A DNA stretch of 64,000 nucleotides from Acidobacteriota bacterium (GTDB lineage: Bacteria; Acidobacteriota; Blastocatellia; Pyrinomonadales; Pyrinomonadaceae), in the NCBI GenBank assembly GCA_016700075.1, contig CP065000.1, positions 2,976,001 through 3,040,000 of the forward strand, read 5' to 3'. Position numbers and translations under genes: made by a program. Under the pieces are notes generated by a model that saw nothing but the letters and a program-made list of their open reading frames with translations, was not told where the DNA came from and did no database searches. Positions 42,553-51,048 of the stretch are shown here, piece after piece (the stretch's first letter is position 1; each line of letters begins with the position of its first letter).

Positions 42553-43251
42553 ATGAGGCTACTTAATGGCCATAAGATCGCAAGTATTGCGTCACTTGTA
42601 ATTTTCACCGCGGTTTTTGCGGCGGAAGCGAACGGACAAAGCATTTTGGGAGAGATTTTGCGAAGGCTGGACACGCACAACAAGTCTCTGCAGTCGCTGC
42701 GTGCGGAAGTGACGATGGTCAAACATAATCCGCAGTTGAACGTTTCGGACACCACATCGGGAACGACGAGCTATTTGCCGAAAACAGCCAAGCGTGGAAT
42801 GTACGTCCGCATCGACTGGACAAAGCCGGTCGAGGAGCAGATATCGGTCATCGGTGACGATTATGAGCTTTATCGGCCGCGTCTGAATCAGGTGATCGTC
42901 GGCAAGGTCCAAAAGGCAAAGAACAACGCTTCGGTCGGCGGTGCCTTGGCGTTCATGAGCATGACGCGGGACCAACTGCGTGCGAACTACGATGTTCGTT
43001 ACATCGGTGAGGAGCAGATCCGCGGCGGCACGCCGACATGGCGTCTGGAACTGACGCCCAAGACGGAAACCAGCTATAAAATGGCTGAACTTTGGGTTGA
43101 CGGTGACGGAATGCCTCGTCAGGCAAAGATCGTGGAACACAACAACGATTCGACGACGGTGCTTTTGACGGGTATTCAAAAGAACCTCACTCTAAAAGGC
43201 GACATCTTTAAGCTGAAGTATCCGGCGAACGTGAAAAAGATCAAGGCGTAG
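42553..43251 (+). CDS. LolA-like outer-membrane lipoprotein carrier family protein
   Basis: 232 residues. A signal peptide (about 1-29, ending AEANGQ) is followed by the LolA fold: ILRRLDTHNKSLQSLRAEVT, MYVRIDWTKPVEEQISVIGD, YELYRPRLNQVIVG and the conserved WRLELTPK / AELWVDGDGMPRQAKIVEHN pattern of LolA and MucB/RseB-like carriers. In the periplasm LolA carries lipoproteins to the outer membrane. A small T-rich hairpin (CCTG/CAGG, 42518-42530) precedes the start. Followed by a terminator. Confidence 0.88.
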   Translation: MRLLNGHKIASIASLVIFTAVFAAEANGQSILGEILRRLDTHNKSLQSLRAEVTMVKHNPQLNVSDTTSGTTSYLPKTAKRGMYVRIDWTKPVEEQISVIGDDYELYRPRLNQVIVGKVQKAKNNASVGGALAFMSMTRDQLRANYDVRYIGEEQIRGGTPTWRLELTPKTETSYKMAELWVDGDGMPRQAKIVEHNNDSTTVLLTGIQKNLTLKGDIFKLKYPANVKKIKA

Positions 43252-43274
43252 TCCGGTAGGTATAAAAAATTCGG

Positions 43275-43309
43275 GCCTCGACGGCATGAACGGCCGGCCG
43301 AGGCTTTTT
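43275..43309 (+). terminator. Intrinsic terminator after the LolA-like gene
   Basis: GCCTCG (43275-43280) pairs with CGAGGC (43299-43304), with an inner CGGC/GCCG helix, and TTTTT follows at 43305-43309 and more Ts to 43313. It lies 24 bases after the stop codon. Confidence 0.82.
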
Positions 43310-43374
43310 GTTTGGTTTGAAATAGTATTTCGCGAATTCTATAATCTAGGATTTGTCGGTTGTTTGGAGTTTAG

Positions 43375-44400
43375 ATGCCACAGGCAAGTGCGTTGAGCAG
43401 ATTCACACGAGGCGTCCGCCATACAGTGCGGGCTTTTGCCTCGACCAAGCATCCCGTTTTGGTGCATATAGTGCCAATGCGGCGGTGCAATCTTTCATGC
43501 ACTTACTGCAATGAATACGACAAGACGAGCGATCCGGTGCCTATCGATACGATGCTCGAGCGCATCGACAAGCTCGCGGAGTTTCGCACGTCGGTGATAA
43601 CGATCTCGGGCGGCGAACCGATGATGCATCCCGAAATTTACGACATCATTGCCCGCATTCGACATCACGGCATGATCGCGGGGCTCATCTCCAACGGCTA
43701 CTACTTTCAGGTCGATAAGATCAAGAAACTGAATGAGGCAGGGCTCGACTATCTTCAGATATCTATCGACAACGTTACGCCTGATGACGTCTCAAAGAAG
43801 AGCCTAAAGGTCCTCGATGCCAAACTTGTCAACCTGAGCGAACACGCGAAATTCAAGGTGAACATCAATTCCGTGGTCGGCGGCGGCGTCGCTAATCCGG
43901 AAGAGGCTCTCCAGATTGCAAACCGCGCAAGAGAACTTGGATTTTCGTCAACGGTCGGCGTGATCCACGACGGTGACGGATTGCTGAAGGGCCTGACGCC
44001 GCGTGAGAAGGAAGTTTACAAAGAGATCAAGGCAAAGGGTGCTCGTTCATACGCACGCTGGAATTGGTTTCAGGATGCCCTTGTTGACGGCGGAGAATAT
44101 GAATGGCGCTGCCGTGCAGGTGCCCGATATCTTTATGTGGATGAGGCCGGGATCGTTAGCTGGTGCTCTCAGCAGCGAGGCACGCCGGGAATTCCGTTGC
44201 TGGAATACACTCACGAAGACATGCGGCGTGAGTACATAACAGAAAAATGGTGTGCCCCCAATTGCACCATTCAGTGCGTTCATCAGGTCGGTCATCTCGA
44301 CGCGTGGCGCGACCCGCAAATTTCGCTCGCGGAATACAACAAACGGAACGGCGGCGGCATCAAGAAGGAAACGGTCTCGCAAATACTTAACGCCGAATGA
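43375..44400 (+). CDS. Radical SAM protein with C-terminal cysteine cluster
   Basis: 341 residues. The [4Fe-4S]/SAM motif is CNLSCTYC (Cys38, 42, 45), with SGGEPMMHPEIYD (78-90) for SAM binding. The second half has further Cys sites (WRCRAGARY, WCSQQRG, WCAPNCTIQC), resembling a SPASM-like auxiliary iron-sulfur cluster site. It resembles the HpnH/PqqE/MoaA neighbourhood of the superfamily, without a decisive match. The start of the next gene overlaps its stop (ATGA, 44397-44400), so the pair is probably co-translated. Substrate unknown. Confidence 0.85.
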   Translation: MPQASALSRFTRGVRHTVRAFASTKHPVLVHIVPMRRCNLSCTYCNEYDKTSDPVPIDTMLERIDKLAEFRTSVITISGGEPMMHPEIYDIIARIRHHGMIAGLISNGYYFQVDKIKKLNEAGLDYLQISIDNVTPDDVSKKSLKVLDAKLVNLSEHAKFKVNINSVVGGGVANPEEALQIANRARELGFSSTVGVIHDGDGLLKGLTPREKEVYKEIKAKGARSYARWNWFQDALVDGGEYEWRCRAGARYLYVDEAGIVSWCSQQRGTPGIPLLEYTHEDMRREYITEKWCAPNCTIQCVHQVGHLDAWRDPQISLAEYNKRNGGGIKKETVSQILNAE

Positions 44401-44879
44401 GCGGAGAGCAGCACAATACCTACGTTTCTTGGACCTTTTTGGGCTACGCTCTTTTTCAGTCATTCATAATTCTCTTCATCGGGGCAATATTCTTGTTAGC
44501 CGTTCTAATGGGTGCGGAAGATCCTGACTTTCCGGCGCCGCTGATGGCCGTCGTTTTCGCATTCGTCTTGCTGATCCACACTCTCATGACCGCTCCGTCA
44601 TTCATAGCTTGGTACGCGATACGCGGCAAGAAGTCATGGGCCAGGGTCGCTGCCATAATTGCCGCCGCTCTCGCAGCGATGAATGCACCGATCGGGACCG
44701 CGGCAGCTGTTTATTCTTTATGGTTTTTCGTAGGAGAAGAGTGGAAAAAGGTTTATTCCCGGCAGCCTGAAATGTTGGCGCCGCCCGGGCCCTATTCCTT
44801 TACAGACAGCGATCCCGGTTTTAACAGATCCGAAAACGAGCCTGACCATTCGTTCCGCCATCCGCCCGATTGGCGTTAG
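44397..44879 (+). CDS. Three-span membrane protein of unknown function
   Basis: 160 residues with hydrophobic spans at about 12-40, 50-73 and 80-112. The last ~45 residues are soluble, rich in Pro, Asp and Ser. I recognise no family. It is translationally coupled to the radical SAM gene, which suggests that the two act together, for example on a membrane-bound substrate. TGA/TAG-bounded on both sides with normal codon usage. Confidence 0.6.
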   Translation: MSGEQHNTYVSWTFLGYALFQSFIILFIGAIFLLAVLMGAEDPDFPAPLMAVVFAFVLLIHTLMTAPSFIAWYAIRGKKSWARVAAIIAAALAAMNAPIGTAAAVYSLWFFVGEEWKKVYSRQPEMLAPPGPYSFTDSDPGFNRSENEPDHSFRHPPDWR

Positions 44880-44930
44880 TCGAACGCCTGCCTTTGCCCG
44901 GCTCAGAGCCGTTCTGTATCCTAAAGGTAT

Positions 44931-45524
44931 ATGAAATTCGACAGAAAACAGGCAAAAGCACTCACAAGCGAAAAGGAACTTGAACTCTACGACGATGCTC
45001 GTGCACCGCGGCTGACCAAACATTCCGTCGCGGATCTGAAGCGGCTTGTAAAGCGTAGCAGAACATTGAGGGACAAGCTGCGCGATGTGAAGAAGTCTCA
45101 GGTTCGCGGAGCTCAGAAAAAGACCAAAGCACGCGGCCTGGCGGCCCCCGACCGCAGCAGGGAAAAAGCGGAGATGTTCGCTGAGGTGCACGATATATTT
45201 GTCGCAAGGCTCGAAGCGTTGGAAAAGCGTGTTGCGAAGGAGAAAGAACGCGAAGCATCGAAAAAACTTCTTGCTTCAGCTGCAAAGTCCAAAGCTCCGA
45301 AAGCGGCCGCAAAGCCTGCCCGATCGGCTAAAGCGACGACAGCTTCGAAAGCTGCCAAGAACCCTGCGGTCGATACGGTTCAGAAACCGCAGACCGCTGC
45401 GAGGACGCGTTCGACCAAAGCGAAGGTCGAGCAGACACGGATAGCCCGCAGCGGGATAACACAGAAGCGTTCGCACCTTGCGTCAACCAACAAGCGTAAT
45501 CAGGCTCGGCGCGATTCTAAATAA
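44931..45524 (+). CDS. Lysine/alanine-rich basic protein
   Basis: 197 residues, strongly basic. The N-terminal half (KHSVADLKRLVKRSRTLRDK, then a predicted helix EMFAEVHDIFVARLEALEKR) is probably alpha-helical or coiled-coil. The C-terminal half is KPAAK/SAKA-rich like the tail of histone H1 or bacterial AlgR3/Hc1-type DNA-binding proteins. This suggests nucleic-acid binding, but I do not recognise a named family. It lies alone between two membrane-protein genes. Confidence 0.6.
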   Translation: MKFDRKQAKALTSEKELELYDDARAPRLTKHSVADLKRLVKRSRTLRDKLRDVKKSQVRGAQKKTKARGLAAPDRSREKAEMFAEVHDIFVARLEALEKRVAKEKEREASKKLLASAAKSKAPKAAAKPARSAKATTASKAAKNPAVDTVQKPQTAARTRSTKAKVEQTRIARSGITQKRSHLASTNKRNQARRDSK

Positions 45525-45545
45525 CCTTCAAATAGCCGATCCAAA

Positions 45546-46238
45546 ATGAGGCACCGCGAATATCATCGCACTGACCGTATTGGATGGCTCCGAGCCGCAG
45601 TGCTCGGCGCGAATGACGGCATCGTCTCTACCGCCAGCCTGATAATCGGCGTAGCTGCGGCCCAGGCGGAATTCGGGGCCATCATGCTCGCGGGCATGGC
45701 AGGCCTTGTTGCGGGATCGATGTCTATGGCCGCAGGCGAATATGTGTCGGTCTTCTCTCAGGCGGACACGGAGCGGGCGGACCTCGAACGTGAGCGGAAA
45801 GAGCTCGATACGAGCCCCGAGCACGAGCTGGCGGAACTTGCCGGCATTTACGAGGACCGCGGGCTGGAGCCCGAACTCGCCCGCGAGGTCGCCGCACAGC
45901 TTACAAAGCACGATGCGCTTGGGGCTCATGCACGCGATGAACTGGGTATCTCGACGGTCATGAGTGCCAGGCCACTGCAGGCCGCGGTCTATTCTGCGGT
46001 CAGTTTTGCCATCGGAGCTGCATTGCCGCTCGCGGTCGCGGCAGTTTTCGCGGGCGGGATGCTCATCTTAGCCGTTGCGGTCAGTTCACTGATATTCCTG
46101 GCGTTGCTTGGCGGCGTCGCGGCGAATATGGGCGGTGCGAGCGTTCTAAAAGGCGCTTGGCGTGTAATGTTTTGGGGTGCCGCCGCAATGCTTGCAACCG
46201 CTGCCGTCGGCTACGTATTCGGCACAACGGTCGGCTAG
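45546..46238 (+). CDS. VIT1/CCC1-family metal transporter
   Basis: 230 residues. The first spans carry the VIT motif WLRAAVLGANDGIVSTASLI, with MAGLVAGSMSMAAGEYVSV. A charged cytosolic region with Glu-rich helices (about 75-135, ELAELAGIYEDRGLEPELAR) binds metal in plant VIT1. Three more spans follow. Family members transport Fe2+ or Mn2+. The 3' end overlaps the convergent pyk gene by four bases. Confidence 0.9.
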   Translation: MRHREYHRTDRIGWLRAAVLGANDGIVSTASLIIGVAAAQAEFGAIMLAGMAGLVAGSMSMAAGEYVSVFSQADTERADLERERKELDTSPEHELAELAGIYEDRGLEPELAREVAAQLTKHDALGAHARDELGISTVMSARPLQAAVYSAVSFAIGAALPLAVAAVFAGGMLILAVAVSSLIFLALLGGVAANMGGASVLKGAWRVMFWGAAAMLATAAVGYVFGTTVG

Positions 46239-47749
46239 CGGCGGGCAACGTCTTCGCCGATCGTCCAGACGTTCACCGAACTGGACAAACCCAAACCTGA
46301 CAGCCTTCCCGCGAGCATGACTATTGTTTCTCCGTTCTCGACGACACCTGCGTCGAGGAGAGTGTTTTCGCCTGTTTTCAGCATATCAACCGTCGCATCG
46401 GATCCCGACGCCATCAGGTCGAGCATAGTGCCTTCGCCGATCTTGTTTTCCTGCCCGGCGACGACAAGGCCCTCGTCGAACAACGGTGTGACGCCCCAGA
46501 TCAATGCAAGCTGGCCGCACGAATCGCCGGACGTTGTCAGAGCGAACGTCGCGAGCCCCGAGCGGAATGACGACAGCCGCCGAGCCATCAGTCCCGATTC
46601 CGTGAAGACCGCGATCTTGTCGGTCTGCATCTCCTTTGCGGCTGCGGCTGCGGCCTTGCAAAGTGCCTGGCTCGTCCGGGCCGATGGCGGCTGCGAGAAT
46701 TTTACGGGTTTCTTCAGCTGTTCCGGGCGTATCGTTTCTGCCGAGTCGATAATGCGGGCCATTGTTTCAATGGCCTCGACGGGATAATTGCCGCTTGCGG
46801 TCTCAGCAGAGAGCATCACAGCGTCGGTGCCGTCCCACACCGCATTTGCAACATCGGACGCCTCGGCACGTGTCGGGAACGGATTCTCGATCATCGACTG
46901 GAGCATCTGCGTAGCAGTGATGACAAAACGATCATTCGCCACGGCGAGTTCGATGATGCGCTTCTGATAGACGGGAACGAGTTCGACGCTGGTCTCGACG
47001 CCGAGGTCGCCGCGGGCGACCATCAGCCCGTCAGTCGCATCGATGATCTCAAGCAAGTTATCGACCGCTTCGCTTTTTTCTATCTTTGCGACGAGCAGGG
47101 CACGGCCAAGTTTCCGCTTGTTCAGCTTTTTGATCAGATCTTTGACCTCGCGGCAATCTTCCGCGGTCCTGACGAATGACAATGCGATGTAATCAACATT
47201 CTGCTCGACTGCCCATTCGAGGTCCGCTCGATCCTTTTCGGTCAATGATGGGATCGGCAATGCCGTGTTCGGCAGGTTAATGCCTTTGCGTTCGCTCAAT
47301 ATGCCGCCCGTCACTACACGGCAAATAACATCGCTGTCCGCGACCTCTTCTACCAAGAGTTCTATCGCTCCGTCGTCAAGCAGTATGCGTGACCCTGCGT
47401 TAACCGCCTGCGGCAAACCGGCGAAATTCGTAGAGATCTGATGAGCATCACCGGCGATGTCGCGCGTGGTAATCACAAAACGCTCGCCGGTCGTCAACAG
47501 GACCGGCTTGCCGTCAGTCAACGTGCGGGTTCTTATCTTCGGCCCCGAAAGATCTATAAGCTCCGCGATGGGCTTGCCTGCCCGCAGAGCCGCTGCACGG
47601 ACGTTCTCAAGCGTCTGCTGATGCTGTTCGCGGCTTCCGTGCGACATGTTTATGCGAACCGCGTTCATTCCCGCCGCGATCATTGCGTCGAGCACCGCGG
47701 GCTCATTCGAGGCGGGGCCGATGGTCGCCAATATCTTTGCTTTTCTCAT
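46235..47749 (-). CDS. pyk: Pyruvate kinase
   Basis: 504 residues. It converts phosphoenolpyruvate and ADP to pyruvate and ATP. Landmarks: KILATIGPAS at the N-terminus, NAVRINMSHG, the active-site MVARGDLGVE, the Mg/PEP region ATQMLQSMIENPFPTRAEAS and DAVMLSAETASGNYPVEA. The C-terminal ~150 residues form the allosteric domain. Last gene of the reverse-strand set that also holds GH15 and TlpA-like genes (53 bases to the GH15 stop). Confidence 0.97.
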   Translation of the reverse strand: MRKAKILATIGPASNEPAVLDAMIAAGMNAVRINMSHGSREQHQQTLENVRAAALRAGKPIAELIDLSGPKIRTRTLTDGKPVLLTTGERFVITTRDIAGDAHQISTNFAGLPQAVNAGSRILLDDGAIELLVEEVADSDVICRVVTGGILSERKGINLPNTALPIPSLTEKDRADLEWAVEQNVDYIALSFVRTAEDCREVKDLIKKLNKRKLGRALLVAKIEKSEAVDNLLEIIDATDGLMVARGDLGVETSVELVPVYQKRIIELAVANDRFVITATQMLQSMIENPFPTRAEASDVANAVWDGTDAVMLSAETASGNYPVEAIETMARIIDSAETIRPEQLKKPVKFSQPPSARTSQALCKAAAAAAKEMQTDKIAVFTESGLMARRLSSFRSGLATFALTTSGDSCGQLALIWGVTPLFDEGLVVAGQENKIGEGTMLDLMASGSDATVDMLKTGENTLLDAGVVENGETIVMLAGRLSGLGLSSSVNVWTIGEDVARR

Positions 47750-47802
47750 TGGTTCGATTTTAGCTCAGTAGGCTGTTCGCCCAACAACGTCGATGCGATA
47801 AC

Positions 47803-49755
47803 TTAAGATGAACGCAACACGCCAAGCTTTTTCGAATAGCTGTGAACCGTTGCGACGAACGTAGAATGCGACCATGTCAGCGGAGAAACGGAGAGGTGTT
47901 TTCCCGTGACAGGATCGATCTGTTCGGGAAGCACGCCGGACGGAAGTGCACGCTCGGCGACCCATTCGAGCGCCGCCAATGCAGGCGCGAGGTCATCGGG
48001 CGTCTTTGCGTTTGCTATGTAATATTCTGCCAGCCACAGCGTGCAGATGATCCACGAATTCCCGGTAATGCCTTCGGATTCAAGCATATAGCCATCGCCC
48101 TCGAAGCGAGCCACGCCGCCAAAGGCCTCACGATTGATCAGCGAGCTTTCTACCGCTGCCAAGGTCCCTGCTGTCATCGCGTCGTCCGCGTCGAAACAAT
48201 CAAAATAAAACACACCGAAAAGCGACGAATCTACGGTCGGGTCAGGCGTCAGTTCATCGTCACCGTTTGCCTGCAGCGACCGCAAAAAACGGCCGTGTTC
48301 TGCTGAATACAAATGTTCTCGCATTCCGCGGACGATCTCGTCTGCGGCGGCGGAAAATTCACCGGAATCATCCGCTCTGCCGAGGCCTGTCGCGATATCG
48401 GCTGCGGATCGCAATCCGGCGACGACCGCTGCACACGTGAACGTGTGCACGCCGCGGCGATCTTCCCAAAGGTTCCAACTCGGCCTTGGCAGGCCTGTTT
48501 CGGCATCGCGATATTCGGCCATGAACCTTGCGCACCGCAGTACCAGTTTGCTGTACATTTCGCCGGCGAACGACGCGTCCGGATACAGTCGAAGATGCTC
48601 GCCAAGAGCCCAGATCACGAGTGCCGTTTCGTCCTCCTGTATCGGCAGCAGTTCGCGCTTGCGGTATGGATCCCAATACGCATGCCAGCCGGAACCAACC
48701 GAACCGTCCGGATTGTATTTCTGCAAAAAGTAGCCTCGCGGGTGAACTATCCGCGCACACAGTTCGAAAAATCTCCGGCCGATGTCGGGAAATCCCGCAA
48801 TGTCGGCCGCATTTGCTACGAACGCACCGTCCCGAGGCCACAGATAACTGTAATGGTCCGTCGCACGGTCGGTCACATCGTGGTCGTTCGCGGCAATGAT
48901 GGCTCCGCCGTTATCGATCTGGCTGCGAACGATCAAAAGGCTTCTTGAATACAGATCTCGGACAGCACCCGACAGATCATCGGAAACTGAATTTCCATCC
49001 TTGAGCCAATCGATCCAGTGCTTCTCGGTCGAAGCAAGCAGCGACTCGGGACCTTGAGACAGAACGGATCCGTTCAACTCAGCGGCGTCGGCGTATGAAG
49101 CGGCCGCTGCGATCCAATAATAAAACTGATGTGTCCCGTATGGTTCAAGTTCAAAATGGATCGCTATCGTAGAATCAACCGAGCCTTCGGTTATCGCCCC
49201 GCCGTGCAGGCGGCCGTCTTCCGCGTCGCGCCACGTGCCTTCCTGATGGCGGAAAGCCTTGCGGCCGGTCGCGAACTCGTCAAAATGCGGATCAGTGTCG
49301 ATCAGGAAATACCGATGCTTTTTGTAGTGGATCAGCGAATGGGTCTCAGGGTCAAAGAATGCGGTATCGCCGACCTTGTTCTCATAGATGCGAAAGTCAT
49401 GGTGAAGAAAAAAACGGACCTCCCGCATATGATCTGAGAGGTTCGTCAACGAAAGCCTCCGCACGAAGATGTTCTTATAGGGATGAACCGCATCCGAGCA
49501 GTTAATGCGGATATCCAAGGCAGCATGCCCAAGAGTGACGTCGGTTACGAGCGAATCTGGGCGATAATTCAGGCTTCGATCCCATCCGTCCTCGTGCAGC
49601 CACGAGAACTCGCCGTCAATCCAAATGCCGCTGCGAAAAGGGAATCCTTCGCTATGATTTTCCTGCCCGACGTGCGGGAAATACACGTCGCGTATCTGAT
49701 ATTTATCGTCGAAATTTATCAGCAGGCTGCCGTTTCCGACGGGAATATCCCTCAT
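47803..49755 (-). CDS. Glycoside hydrolase family 15 (glucoamylase/trehalase-like)
   Basis: 650 residues. A beta-sandwich N-terminal domain (about 1-260, NGSLLINFDDKYQIRDVYFP) precedes an (alpha/alpha)6 barrel. The barrel has YLWPRDGAFVANAADIAG, WNLWEDRRGVHTFTCAAVVA with a likely acid Glu, and SEGITGNSWIICTLWLAEYY; a second Glu lies in LPEQIDPVTG near the end. No signal peptide, so cytoplasmic; probable substrates are trehalose or glycogen-type alpha-glucans. Encoded between a TlpA-like protein and pyruvate kinase, suggesting supply of glucose to glycolysis. Confidence 0.9.
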   Translation of the reverse strand: MRDIPVGNGSLLINFDDKYQIRDVYFPHVGQENHSEGFPFRSGIWIDGEFSWLHEDGWDRSLNYRPDSLVTDVTLGHAALDIRINCSDAVHPYKNIFVRRLSLTNLSDHMREVRFFLHHDFRIYENKVGDTAFFDPETHSLIHYKKHRYFLIDTDPHFDEFATGRKAFRHQEGTWRDAEDGRLHGGAITEGSVDSTIAIHFELEPYGTHQFYYWIAAAASYADAAELNGSVLSQGPESLLASTEKHWIDWLKDGNSVSDDLSGAVRDLYSRSLLIVRSQIDNGGAIIAANDHDVTDRATDHYSYLWPRDGAFVANAADIAGFPDIGRRFFELCARIVHPRGYFLQKYNPDGSVGSGWHAYWDPYRKRELLPIQEDETALVIWALGEHLRLYPDASFAGEMYSKLVLRCARFMAEYRDAETGLPRPSWNLWEDRRGVHTFTCAAVVAGLRSAADIATGLGRADDSGEFSAAADEIVRGMREHLYSAEHGRFLRSLQANGDDELTPDPTVDSSLFGVFYFDCFDADDAMTAGTLAAVESSLINREAFGGVARFEGDGYMLESEGITGNSWIICTLWLAEYYIANAKTPDDLAPALAALEWVAERALPSGVLPEQIDPVTGKHLSVSPLTWSHSTFVATVHSYSKKLGVLRSS

Positions 49756-49764
49756 ATTCGCCCC

Positions 49765-50334
49765 TTACGGTTGGGAATTGACGGCCATTTCCACTGCTTC
49801 GTCGAGCTGCTTCTGGATCGGCGGGCTGAAGCCGATCAGCTTTGTTACCTGATTTCCTTTTCGGTCGAATACGATCGTCTGCGGGATGTCGCTGCGTTCC
49901 GCGAAAACGAATCGCGTCAGGGCGTCCTCCGGAAATGCTATCAAATAATCGATCTTCGTCGTTTCGAGGAACTTCGGTATCTTGCCGCTGTCCTCCTCGC
50001 CGCCGACGTTCAGGCCGACGATATAAAGGTTGTCGGCACCGTGCTTTTCTACAAGGGAATTCAAATGCGGGATCGCACGTTTGCAAGGTTCGCAGTAGGT
50101 TGCCCAAAAATCCAGGATCACTGCTTTGCCCTGGAAATCGCCGAGCTTATGGACCTTTTCATCGAGGTCGGTCCAGGACATGTCCCTAATCGGCTTGGTC
50201 GGCACGACCGGAAGGTTCGTCGTCGGCCTGTCGTTGATCGAGCTGGGTGCGTCCGAAACAGCGACCGGGGCGGCCGATGGCCTGCAAGCCGACAGTATGA
50301 ACATCGCGAAAACAAATATCAGGAAACTCCGCAT
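49765..50334 (-). CDS. TlpA/ResA-like thioredoxin lipoprotein
   Basis: 189 residues. The signal peptide ends in a lipobox (FILSACR, Cys17). A thioredoxin-fold domain (about 60-185) has the active site WATYCEPCKRAIPHLNSL (CxxC). Such lipid-anchored proteins reduce periplasmic disulfides, commonly for cytochrome c maturation. It is 9 bases upstream of the GH15 gene on the same strand, an odd functional pairing. Assignment of the fold is firm, the partner is not known. Confidence 0.9.
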   Translation of the reverse strand: MRSFLIFVFAMFILSACRPSAAPVAVSDAPSSINDRPTTNLPVVPTKPIRDMSWTDLDEKVHKLGDFQGKAVILDFWATYCEPCKRAIPHLNSLVEKHGADNLYIVGLNVGGEEDSGKIPKFLETTKIDYLIAFPEDALTRFVFAERSDIPQTIVFDRKGNQVTKLIGFSPPIQKQLDEAVEMAVNSQP

Positions 50335-50405
50335 ATAGTTAGATTTTAGTTTGCGGCCGCTTTTTTGTAAAAATCATCTGAGCGGTCGATCCGGCCGCGA
50401 AGTTA

Positions 50406-50978
50406 ATGGGTATCTATCCGCAGGACATCGAAGACATCATCGCGTCGTGTATTCACAGCGGTGAGCCCGACCGTTTTGATGCCGTTGGTGTCGATGCGAA
50501 CATCCGCTGCGGGTCATGGTTGCGGTTCGCTCTGCGGATCGAGGACGGCAACATCTCCGCGATCGGATACACCTCCAACGGATGCGGTTTCATGATCGCT
50601 GCGGCCGAAACGCTGTCGCGGCGTATTGACGGCTGTGCTCTATCGGAACTTCACGGTTTGGACGCTGTTCCGGTCCGGACCGAAGACGGCAAAGGCACAG
50701 CCTCTGACAGGCCGGCGTGTTCGGATGCCGCTCTTTCGGCCCTGCGAAAAGCACTTGCCGAGTATCGTGAGAAGGCCATCGCGGCCTCCGGCGATAAAGC
50801 TCTTGCCTGTACCTGTTTCAGCATTACTATTGACACCATCGAGGCCGCAGCGGCAAAAGGTGCGGACACCTTGGAGAAAGTTCAGGCGGAATGCCGTGCG
50901 GGCGGCGGCTGCGGTTCGTGCCGTATGCTGATCCAAGAGATCATCGACCGGGAAAACACGATGTTTATATTCGAATAG
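50406..50978 (+). CDS. NifU/IscU N-terminal domain fused to BFD-like [2Fe-2S] domain
   Basis: 190 residues. Residues 1-115 resemble the IscU/NifU scaffold with Cys35 (RCGSW), Cys60 (NGCGFMIAAAETLS) and Cys105 (PACSDAALSAL) as the three expected cluster ligands. Residues about 130-180 form a BFD-like domain with Cys135, Cys137, Cys169 and Cys172 (CTC ... CGSC), the permanent [2Fe-2S] site of NifU. The C-terminal Nfu domain of full NifU is missing. Probable iron-sulfur cluster assembly factor. No cysteine desulfurase gene adjoins it. Confidence 0.88.
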   Translation: MGIYPQDIEDIIASCIHSGEPDRFDAVGVDANIRCGSWLRFALRIEDGNISAIGYTSNGCGFMIAAAETLSRRIDGCALSELHGLDAVPVRTEDGKGTASDRPACSDAALSALRKALAEYREKAIAASGDKALACTCFSITIDTIEAAAAKGADTLEKVQAECRAGGGCGSCRMLIQEIIDRENTMFIFE

Positions 50979-51048
50979 TTCGTTTGTGATATACTTTCTC
51001 CCTTAAGAGATGACCCGATCGATCTCCACATTTCCCGCCTGACCGACG

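Noticed and set aside
48313..48948. 211-residue forward ORF opposite the GH15 gene
   Set aside because: Shadow of the GH15 gene, whose reverse-strand frame is full length and matches its family throughout.
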